A DNA stretch of 6,205 nt from Streptococcaceae bacterium (GTDB lineage Bacteria; Bacillota; Bacilli; Lactobacillales; Streptococcaceae): NCBI GenBank assembly GCA_031285105.1, contig JAITWV010000283.1:1-6205 (forward strand), given 5' to 3'. Position 1 is the stretch's first letter; each line of letters starts with the position of its first letter. The notes under the pieces were generated by a model, which was given only the letters and a program-made list of their open reading frames with translations, was not told the origin of the DNA and did not search any database. The position numbers and the translations under genes were made by a program. Positions 1 to 5,056 of this stretch are shown here, in pieces.

Positions 1-155
1 TAATGTAATGAAGCGTAAGTAGGTCTGGAAAGCTAATATTGCTAACAATTAGATTTTAGTTTTCTGTTTTTTAAATTTATTTCAATTACACTGGATCAAG
101 CAAAGTGATGAGGGATAAATTGTCTATGCAAACGATTAAAAGGAGCGAAACAACA

Positions 156-320
156 ATGACCAAAGTATTCATGTATAAAAAATGCAAAACTTGTCCATAT
201 AAACTTGGGTATATAAAATGCATCGTATTTCCTTGTCGTAAATGTATAGGAGACAATCGTAAAGACCATCCTTTTCCGATAACAATAATAAAAAAGGAAA
301 AAGAAAAAAGAGCTTTATAG
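156..320 (+). CDS. Small cysteine-rich protein, putative zinc-binding, unknown function
   Basis: A 54-residue basic protein that I do not recognise. The chosen ATG at 156 has an AAAGGAG ribosome site at 139-145, 10 nt upstream. An in-frame ATG at 105 has no such site and would add 17 residues, so I reject it. Five cysteines form two CxxC knuckles, C10/C13 and C27/C30, with C22 between them. This spacing suits a small zinc ribbon or similar metal site (inference). The C-terminus is lysine-rich (KKEKEKR) and could touch nucleic acid. No signal peptide or membrane segment is evident. It reads in the same direction as the ATPase gene 72 nt downstream, with no clear terminator between, but that gene appears to have its own promoter. 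The start and ribosome site make it a credible gene; its role is open. Confidence 0.6.
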   Translation: MTKVFMYKKCKTCPYKLGYIKCIVFPCRKCIGDNRKDHPFPITIIKKEKEKRAL

Positions 321-350
321 ATGACGATTTATTCTTGAGAAAAATGAACA

Positions 351-378
351 TTGACTAGCATGGATTTATAAATAAAAT
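351..378 (+). promoter_or_regulatory. Candidate sigma-A-type promoter for the ATPase gene
   Basis: TTGACT at 351-356 and TAAAAT at 373-378 are separated by 16 bp. Transcription would start near 385, only about 8 nt before the ATG at 393. That would give an almost leaderless mRNA, in line with the missing ribosome site. In such AT-rich DNA a chance match is possible. Confidence 0.35.
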
Positions 379-392
379 ATACAAGTTGTTTT

Positions 393-1769
393 ATGTACTT
401 TCTTGATTTTATTGGTTTGTATGATTCATTTTCTTCAAACTTCCTTATCATCTACGGTCGAAGAAGAGTTGGTAAATCAACATTAATCAATCATTTTATA
501 AAAGACAAACCAGCCATTTTCTTTCAAGCGGTTGAATCTTCTTCTTTAATGAATTTACAATATCTCTCACAAAGAATTAATGAGTTCAAATATGGTGAGG
601 ATTTAAATTTTTCAGCAAGTCACTCTGATTTCAGACAAGCACTGTTAGAAATCAATGAACTAGCAAAACAATCGCCAGAAAAACTGATTTTTGTAATCGA
701 TGAATTTCCCTATTTAGTTGAAGCCGAAAAAACGATTGCTTCTGTGCTTCAGGATGTAATTGACAATGTATTCAAACACAATGACAATATCATGTTGATT
801 TTATGTGGCTCTTCGATGTCGTTTATGAAAAAACAAGTGCTTGGAAGTAAAAGTCCTTTGTATGGAAGAAGAAGTGCGCAGTTTAAATTATTGCCGTTTA
901 CTATTTTTGAAACCGCCCTTTTTTTAGATACATTAAGTAAAGAAGAAATTGTCACTTATCACGGCATAACTGGTGGTATTCCTCAATATTTGGAATTTAT
1001 AGATACCGCTGCTACAATCGAGCAAAACATCAATCAGCTTTATTTAACGAATGGTGCACCGCTTTTAGAAGAACCGCACAATCTTTTAAAGCAGGAACTA
1101 AGAACACCAGCGACTTATAATGCTATTTTAAACGCAATTTCTCAAGGAAGAAGTAAATATAATGACATCGCCTCAATCATGAATATCGCAAGTGGTACGC
1201 TAAATAACTATTTGAACAATTTAATTGATTTAGGCATTGTGATGAAAAAAGTATCCTTTTCAGACTCAAAAGCAAGAAGGCCTGTTTATCAAATAAAAGA
1301 TGGTATGTTTCGTTTTTGGTTTCGTTTTATAGATGGAAATACAGAAAGAATTATTCGCAATCGTACAAGTGTGTTGTCACAAAAGATTATGCAAGAACTT
1401 TCGCAATTTTTAGGTACAACTTTTGAGGAAGTAGCGATGGATTGGATTTGGGAAAACACAACGCTAGGATTTGAGCCAAAGTCAGTTTGTTCTTGGTGGG
1501 GACATGATTCGATTGAGAAAACTCAGGTAGAAGTAGATATTGTAGCTCCTGATGATACGAATAAGATTGGGATTATTGGTGAGTGTAAATGGCGAGATGC
1601 TCAAAATTTAGAAAATAAAATGATTGATACGCTTATTCATAGAAGTGGGTTGGTTCCAAGTATTCGCAAAAAAGAATTGTATTTTTTTGTTAAGGAAACG
1701 AAAGTGAGTTTTAGTGAATATGCGAAAGAAAATGATGTGCGAGTGATTGAATTAGATTCGATGTTTTAG
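393..1769 (+). CDS. ATPase_2/DUF234-type P-loop ATPase with C-terminal nuclease-like domain, N-terminus probably clipped
   Basis: A 458-residue cytoplasmic P-loop ATPase. Walker A (GRRRVGKS) is at residues 22-29 and Walker B (LIFVIDEF) at 98-105, with D103 and E104. A sensor-1-like strand LILCGSS lies near 135-141, and a GRR at 158-160 may be an arginine finger. A winged-helix region runs from about 242 to 320 and includes the MFRFWFRF stretch from 305. The C-terminal part has a PD-(D/E)xK-like core: E345/E346, D382 (VDIVA) and E397-C-K399 (GECKW). This order is known for the ATPase_2 (PF01637) plus DUF234 (PF03008) family, whose substrates and role are poorly known. Members usually open with an FxGRExEL-type segment about 10 residues before the first strand. 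Here only MYFLDFIGLYDSF precedes it. The ATG at 393 has no ribosome site, and an in-frame stop lies at 369-371. The body of the frame is intact. The gene may have lost its 5' end through rearrangement, yet it could still be expressed. Confidence 0.85.
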   Translation: MYFLDFIGLYDSFSSNFLIIYGRRRVGKSTLINHFIKDKPAIFFQAVESSSLMNLQYLSQRINEFKYGEDLNFSASHSDFRQALLEINELAKQSPEKLIFVIDEFPYLVEAEKTIASVLQDVIDNVFKHNDNIMLILCGSSMSFMKKQVLGSKSPLYGRRSAQFKLLPFTIFETALFLDTLSKEEIVTYHGITGGIPQYLEFIDTAATIEQNINQLYLTNGAPLLEEPHNLLKQELRTPATYNAILNAISQGRSKYNDIASIMNIASGTLNNYLNNLIDLGIVMKKVSFSDSKARRPVYQIKDGMFRFWFRFIDGNTERIIRNRTSVLSQKIMQELSQFLGTTFEEVAMDWIWENTTLGFEPKSVCSWWGHDSIEKTQVEVDIVAPDDTNKIGIIGECKWRDAQNLENKMIDTLIHRSGLVPSIRKKELYFFVKETKVSFSEYAKENDVRVIELDSMF

Positions 1770-1775
1770 AAAATG

Positions 1776-1808
1776 AAAAGAACTTGCTAGAATGGTGCAA
1801 GTTCTTTT
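1776..1808. terminator. Bidirectional hairpin terminator between ATPase gene and operon 1
   Basis: A perfect 12-bp stem (AAAAGAACTTGC at 1776-1787 and its complement at 1797-1808) encloses a 9-nt loop. T-rich DNA follows on the plus strand (TTTTCGTTTATTT), and the minus strand also ends in TTTTCATTTTCT. It sits between converging genes: 7 nt after the ATPase stop, and downstream of C' and the pseudogene remnant. The stem is identical to that of the hairpin at 3241-3273. Confidence 0.85.
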
Positions 1809-1829
1809 CGTTTATTTACATGATTCAAC

Positions 1830-1924
1830 TGTTGGATGGTTGTCCCTTTCGGCAAATGGTGCTAGCTTAATTGTTTTTAGTTCATTCGTTAAAGCACCCA
1901 TTTTATGCACCTTCTAGTGTTTGG
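1830..1924 (-). pseudogene. Remnant of a third module copy: end of an A-type gene and start of a B-type gene
   Basis: This stretch matches 4289-4384, the junction of genes A and B in operon 2, with about four substitutions and one 2-nt deletion in roughly 95 positions by eye. It preserves the last codons of an A-type gene (QTLEGA, then TAA), the 1-nt gap, and an ATG at 1901 starting MGALTNELKTIKLAPFAE. The deletion then shifts the frame, so translation would end after 29 residues at 1812. The ribosome site has decayed from AGGAGG to AGAAGG. Upstream (1925-1960) only weak likeness to the A gene remains. Past 1830 the similarity stops abruptly, next to the hairpin at 1776-1808. The fragment is far closer to B than C' is to C or B, so it stems from a later duplication or recombination than the one that made the two operons. 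Confidence 0.8.
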
Positions 1925-1978
1925 CCTTTTCAATTTTGAGTGATATTAAATGACCAAACTCTCTTTTAAAATCGGGGA

Positions 1979-2494
1979 TTATCCATAAGCAATCTGATCA
2001 AACGTATCATGAGCAAAAAGTAAGTCGTTTGGTTTGGCGATACCTTTTAAAAGTAATATCATCAACAATTCAGCATTTGCATTAGGTTTGGTACGTCCAA
2101 CTTCCCAGTTTTTAACGGTGTGTACGTCAACATTCAACATTTGCGCAAATTCTTTTTGTGTCATATTAAGATAAATACGCAGTTGTAAAATCGGTGCTGG
2201 TAAGTCAAATTTATAATTTGCTTCTTTAAACAAGTGAACAGCATTTTCAAAAGCGAGTTTCTTTTGATGTTCCTCGTATAAAGGCATTAATTTTGACAAT
2301 ATACGTTTATAGGTTGTAACGTCTTTTGCAGCACCAACAAGGATTTTATCAAATGTTCCTTGTGAAATAGAAAAGTTATCCGCAGCTTCATCAAATGGAA
2401 TTTCCAATGCGTTCAATATCTGCTGTATTTTCATTCCTTGATCATAGTATGGTGTTTGCTTGAATGGATTTGATTTGTTAGATGAATTCAACAT
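1979..2494 (-). CDS. HTH (Xre-type) regulator/putative antitoxin of operon 1 (C')
   Basis: A 171-residue cytoplasmic protein with a C-terminal Cro/C1-type helix-turn-helix at about 103-148. Its core reads MTQKEFAQML, then DVHTVKNWEVGRTKPN; the recognition helix is around 122-130. This HTH resembles those of HigA/MqsA-type antitoxins. Residues 20-62 (IQQILNALEIP to the VG at 53-54 and Y62) look like a second, degenerate HTH or helical dimer module. It aligns without gaps with C and B from about residue 10 to 148. The ATG at 2494 has an AAGGAGGA ribosome site (2501-2508) overlapping the stop of A', so translation is probably coupled. The likely role is a DNA-binding autorepressor and perhaps an antitoxin for A' (inference from operon order). 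No catalytic motif is visible. The name 'HTH protein' is secure; 'antitoxin' is not. Confidence 0.85.
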   Translation of the reverse strand: MLNSSNKSNPFKQTPYYDQGMKIQQILNALEIPFDEAADNFSISQGTFDKILVGAAKDVTTYKRILSKLMPLYEEHQKKLAFENAVHLFKEANYKFDLPAPILQLRIYLNMTQKEFAQMLNVDVHTVKNWEVGRTKPNANAELLMILLLKGIAKPNDLLFAHDTFDQIAYG

Positions 2495-2506
2495 TTTTGG
2501 TCCTCC

Positions 2507-3100
2507 TTAAAAACGAATCAATTTTTTTAAATCTGTTGAAGAAAGTACCCCTAGCGAAACGTCTGTTAAATCGTTTTGTTTCTTCTTATCAAAAACACTA
2601 ACCAAATATTTTTGATACGTTATAAATTCTGTGTCGGTTATCCTATCTGAAATCAACGCTATTTCATTTGAAACAAGGAAAACGCCGCGAATAATACTCG
2701 CCCCACGCACATTAAAGTGTTTGTTCCACGATTTTGAAATGTCTTTTGGAATGTTCAGTCGAAATTCAAAAAATCTTTCCGAATTGGCGATTGGTGATTT
2801 TCCTAGTAATTTCTTGACTAGCTCAATTTCAAAAGAAAAAATATTTCCATCAACCATTAATTTCAACTTAACTATTGTCCCCATTCTAAAAGTATCCCAT
2901 TTCTTAGGATGCCAAGTTGTTAATTCTTGTAAAGCCAAGTTGATTAATTCTAACTTACCTGAGTTATCGCATTTGTCATAATCATTTGCTAACAATTGCA
3001 AAAACATACTAGGTTCGTTTTCTTTTGGAATAAACCCGGTATCAGTTGTTAAAGCATTCCAAGATGGAAATTGGTTCAACGTTTCGATTTTAATTTTCAT
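2507..3100 (-). CDS. Unknown protein A', putative toxin-like first gene of operon 1
   Basis: A 197-residue soluble protein that I cannot place in a named family. I start it at the ATG at 3100, which has an AAGGGGTG ribosome site at 3105-3112 and makes it colinear with protein A from residue 1. An in-frame ATG at 3145 would lie inside the promoter -35 box and is rejected. Shared with A are FPSWN (11-15), NEP (28-30), DNxGK (45-49), WDxF (68-71), ExELxKK (91-97), SERxFExRLNIP (107-118), WN (125-126), RGxSIxR (132-138), FLxS (141-144), TYxKY (161-165) and FDK (170-172). Identity to A is roughly 40% by eye. The middle and C-terminal part is strand-rich, with charged residues (E91, E93, E108, R109, E112, R114, R132, R138) that could form an active site. 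The ExR followed by two hydrophobic strands faintly recalls RelE/HigB toxins, but the protein is about twice their size. It is paired with an HTH gene 12 nt downstream. The toxin role is inference. Confidence 0.8.
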   Translation of the reverse strand: MKIKIETLNQFPSWNALTTDTGFIPKENEPSMFLQLLANDYDKCDNSGKLELINLALQELTTWHPKKWDTFRMGTIVKLKLMVDGNIFSFEIELVKKLLGKSPIANSERFFEFRLNIPKDISKSWNKHFNVRGASIIRGVFLVSNEIALISDRITDTEFITYQKYLVSVFDKKKQNDLTDVSLGVLSSTDLKKLIRF

Positions 3101-3108
3101 TACACACC

Positions 3109-3154
3109 CCTTATTCATTGTATAGTATTTTGATTGTATCATCAATAATTAAGG
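3109..3154. promoter_or_regulatory. Imperfect inverted repeat over the operon 1 promoter, candidate operator
   Basis: CCTTATTCATTG (3109-3120) and the complement of 3143-3154 (CCTTAATTATTG) match at 10 of 12 positions. They are separated by 22 bp. The left arm covers part of the -10 box and the likely start site, and the right arm covers part of the -35 box. A dimeric HTH repressor such as C' could bind here (inference). Confidence 0.35.
3117..3145 (-). promoter_or_regulatory. Promoter of operon 1 (A'-C')
   Basis: On the minus strand, TTGATG (3145-3140) and TACAAT (3122-3117) are separated by exactly 17 bp. Transcription would begin near 3110, so the ribosome site at 3112-3105 lies right at the mRNA 5' end and the leader is about 10 nt. 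A 12-bp imperfect inverted repeat (10 of 12 matching) overlaps both boxes and may be an operator. Confidence 0.65.
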
Positions 3155-3240
3155 TTACTTTAATTAACCAAAATTCTATGGAAGAGTTTAATGAAGTGAA
3201 GTAAAGCAAAATGATTATTCATTCAATGGCTTGAAAAATG

Positions 3241-3273
3241 AAAAGAACTTGCTAATTAGTTGCAAGTTCTTTT
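3241..3273 (-). terminator. Hairpin terminator of operon 2
   Basis: A perfect 12-bp stem (AAAAGAACTTGC at 3241-3252, complement at 3262-3273) has a 9-nt loop. On the minus strand it ends TTTTCATTTTTC, 10 nt after the stop of gene C. The plus strand also shows a T-run, although no converging gene exists there. Stem and left flank match the hairpin at 1776-1808; only the loop and outer right flank differ. Confidence 0.8.
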
Positions 3274-3283
3274 TATTCTTTGC

Positions 3284-3802
3284 TCAATTTTCCAGTTGAA
3301 CAAACGATATCGTTTCATTTGTTTTCGCTAAATCTTTCGGATCAATTCTTTGTTCCAAAATTAACCTTAACAATAATTCAGCTTGTGGATTTGGCTTTGT
3401 CCGCCCACTTTCCCAATTTTTTACGGTTTGAACATCGAGAAACAATAATTGAGCAAATTCTTTTTGTGTCATTTCTGAATACAACCGAATTTGCTTGATT
3501 AATAGAGAATTAATTATTCGCCCGTTTTCTTTTTCGTAGAGTTTTTGCGCAGAACTTAGACGTCTTTTTTTCATGACTTGTTTGTATTCTGGCTCTAAGC
3601 TTTTCAAAATGACACGATAAATAAATGGATCACTCCAACGACCAACCAAAATATTGTCAATTTGTTTTTTGGGTATAGAAAAATCATTTGCTAAATCGAT
3701 TGGCTGTTTTCCGATTCTATCTAACATTTCTTGAATTGCCATCCCCTCTTTATAGTAAGGAGTTTGTTGCAATGGATTTTCATTTTTTGAAAGTATAAGC
3801 AT
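3284..3802 (-). CDS. HTH (Xre-type) regulator/putative antitoxin, last gene of operon 2 (C)
   Basis: A 172-residue protein. The C-terminal Cro/C1-type HTH lies at about 103-148, with MTQKEFAQLL at 111-120 and DVQTVKNWESGRTKPN at 123-138. An N-terminal helical module (residues 20-62) ends in ILVG. I place the start at the ATG at 3802. The open frame extends to a TTG at 3844 that overlaps gene B's stop, with another ATG at 3835. However, 3802 gives gapless alignment with C' (MLxxSxxxNPxxQTPYY) and with B. A modest ribosome site (GGTG at 3808-3811, AAAGG at 3814-3818) precedes 3802. It follows B by about 38 nt and is followed by the hairpin at 3241-3273. C is closer to C' than B is: both share QTPYY and GRTKPN. 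The HTH role is clear; partner and operator are unknown. It may act alone or form a mixed dimer with B (inference). Confidence 0.82.
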   Translation of the reverse strand: MLILSKNENPLQQTPYYKEGMAIQEMLDRIGKQPIDLANDFSIPKKQIDNILVGRWSDPFIYRVILKSLEPEYKQVMKKRRLSSAQKLYEKENGRIINSLLIKQIRLYSEMTQKEFAQLLFLDVQTVKNWESGRTKPNPQAELLLRLILEQRIDPKDLAKTNETISFVQLEN

Positions 3803-3840
3803 ATTTTCACCGACCTTTTTTAAAACAGCAGTCATGTTAT

Positions 3841-4362
3841 TCAACCAAAAGACTGTTCTTTAATATTCGTTTGCTCATAAACGGCTGCAATTTCTTCGGG
3901 TGTTAGCGTTTCGTTTAATAAAAATGTCAATAATAGGCTCGTGCTTGTATTGGGAATTGCACGTCCATTTTCCCAATTTTTAACAGTTTGTACGCTGACT
4001 AAAAATAAATCAGCAAATTGTTGTTGTGTCATGTCAAAGTACGCTCGTAATTGACGAATGATAAATTTTTCTGTGAATGTATAGCCTGCTTCTTTAAAAA
4101 GATACTTCGCTGTTTCTAGTTGTTCGCGCTTAATGTGGTTTTCGTACTCTGGTAATAATTTTTTCATAATGATTCCGTAAATAAGTTCATTTTCTGAAAG
4201 ACCTGCTAGGATACGCTCCATTTCGTTTGTTGGAATCCCTAAATCTTTTGAAAAATCAATATAATCTATTCTCAATTCACGTAACATATGTTGGATAGTT
4301 GTGCCTTTTTCGGCAAATGGTGCTAGTTTAATTGTTTTTAGTTCATTCGTTAAAGCACCCAT
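3841..4362 (-). CDS. HTH (Xre-type) regulator/putative antitoxin, second gene of operon 2 (B)
   Basis: A 173-residue paralogue of C and C'. The C-terminal HTH lies at about 103-148: MTQQQFADLF at 111-120, then SVQTVKNWENGRAIPN at 123-138. Its N-terminal module has the same layout (IQ at 23-24, ILAG at 51-54, Y62, P71, Y73). The ATG at 4362 is preferred. It lies 8 nt from an AGGAGG site at 4371-4376 and gives gapless alignment with C. A GTG at 4371 would start inside that ribosome site. The ATG is 1 nt after A's stop, so A and B are probably translationally coupled. Differences from C in the HTH (S for D at 123, AIPN for TKPN) and in the N-terminal 20 residues suggest different DNA or partner specificity. 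It is the best candidate antitoxin for A by position. The fragment at 1830-1924 is a broken near-copy of its 5' end. Confidence 0.85.
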   Translation of the reverse strand: MGALTNELKTIKLAPFAEKGTTIQHMLRELRIDYIDFSKDLGIPTNEMERILAGLSENELIYGIIMKKLLPEYENHIKREQLETAKYLFKEAGYTFTEKFIIRQLRAYFDMTQQQFADLFLVSVQTVKNWENGRAIPNTSTSLLLTFLLNETLTPEEIAAVYEQTNIKEQSFG

Positions 4363-4363
4363 T

Positions 4364-4972
4364 TTATGCACCTCCTAGTGTTTGGACTTTCTTTTTTATT
4401 TTGTGATTTGAAAGCAAAACAGCTGATACATCCGTCAAATCATCAATATTATTACTTTTGTCGAATATGCTTATCATGTACTTTTCGTACGTCAGCCGCT
4501 CTTTTTTAGTAGTGGTATCAATGACAACAGTTTTGTTTTGTGAAGTGAGAAAAATGGCACGTAATATGCTCACTCCACGCTTTTTGAATAAGCGATTCCA
4601 TTGTTTGTGTATATCAGTAGGAATATTCAATCTCATTTCAAAAATTCGCTCAGATGAGACTAATGAATTTCTTCCGTTGATTTTTTTGATTAATTCAAGC
4701 TCAACATGGTACGTTTCATTATTTATTGCGAAAATCAATTTATCTGTTCGTCCATCTTCAAAACGATCCCAACGTTGAATATCCCATTTGCTAACTTCTG
4801 AAAAAGCAGTATCGAGTAAAACGATTTTTCCTGCATTATCGGAAATTTCTTCGTTATCAAGTAAATTTTGTATGAATGTTGTTGGTTCGTTTTTAGGTGG
4901 TATTAATTCACTATTGGTTTTTATTACATTCCAACTCGGAAAACCTTTTAATTTTCTTGATTCAACCTTCAT
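4364..4972 (-). CDS. Unknown protein A, putative toxin-like first gene of operon 2
   Basis: A 202-residue soluble protein homologous to A' and not otherwise recognised. Conserved blocks are FPSWN at 11-15, NEP at 28-30, DNxGK at 45-49, W63, WDxF at 68-71, ExELxKK at 91-97, SERxFExRLNIP at 107-118, WN at 125-126, RGxSIxR at 132-138, D152, TYxKY at 161-165 and FDK at 170-172. The first about 174 residues align with A' without gaps. The C-terminal tail (KKKVQTLGGA) differs, and its last codons carry B's ribosome site, so the tail may be kept for coupling. The ATG at 4972 has a purine-rich GGGGGGAAG site at 4976-4984 and a promoter just upstream. There is no signal peptide, membrane segment or known nuclease motif. 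Being first in a coupled pair with an HTH gene recalls higBA/mqsRA order, where the toxin comes first; this is the only basis for 'toxin-like'. Confidence 0.8.
   Translation of the reverse strand: MKVESRKLKGFPSWNVIKTNSELIPPKNEPTTFIQNLLDNEEISDNAGKIVLLDTAFSEVSKWDIQRWDRFEDGRTDKLIFAINNETYHVELELIKKINGRNSLVSSERIFEMRLNIPTDIHKQWNRLFKKRGVSILRAIFLTSQNKTVVIDTTTKKERLTYEKYMISIFDKSNNIDDLTDVSAVLLSNHKIKKKVQTLGGA
4371..4376 (-). promoter_or_regulatory. Strong ribosome binding site that fixes the start of gene B
   Basis: AGGAGG on the minus strand lies 8 nt before the ATG at 4362 and inside the last codons of gene A. It rules out the GTG at 4371 as the start. The pseudogene copy at 1911-1916 reads AGAAGG. Confidence 0.8.
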
Positions 4973-4992
4973 TTACTTCCCCCCATAACTAT

Positions 4993-5021
4993 AATATAGC
5001 ATTAACTTATATATATTTCAA
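4993..5021 (-). promoter_or_regulatory. Promoter of operon 2 (A-B-C)
   Basis: On the minus strand, TTGAAA (5021-5016) and TATATT (4998-4993) are separated by 17 bp. The start site would fall near 4986, giving a leader of about 14 nt before the ATG at 4972, much as in operon 1. Inverted arms CCATAA (4983-4988) and TTATGG (5023-5028) bracket the promoter and could be repressor half-sites (inference). Confidence 0.6.
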
Positions 5022-5056
5022 TTTATGGATAATTTATTTAACCTTAAAGAAATGTT

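Noticed and set aside
33..73. Possible weak terminator: CTAATATTG and CAATTAG arms followed by T-rich DNA.
   Set aside because: The stem is short, AT-only apart from one or two pairs, and needs a 2-nt bulge. No gene end is visible upstream, so it cannot be supported.
169..351. Minus-strand open frame of 60 codons with a hydrophobic stretch.
   Set aside because: It lies opposite the cysteine-rich gene, its hydrophobicity comes from the complement of the lysine-rich tail, and it has no convincing ribosome site.
1809..1829. Whether the pseudogene remnant continues toward the hairpin.
   Set aside because: No base-by-base likeness to gene B continues past 1830, so I end the remnant there.
3101..3145. 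N-terminal extension of A' to the ATG at 3145.
   Set aside because: It would cover the -35/-10 promoter and the ribosome site. Protein A shows no such extension, and the ATG at 3100 gives exact colinearity.
3803..3844. N-terminal extension of C to a TTG at 3844 or ATG at 3835, overlapping B's stop.
   Set aside because: C' and B have no counterpart residues. The ATG at 3802 aligns exactly with both, although its ribosome site is only modest, so some doubt remains.
4458..4988. Plus-strand open frames opposite gene A.
   Set aside because: They are complements of a conserved coding frame. The minus-strand product has a clear homologue (A') and these do not.
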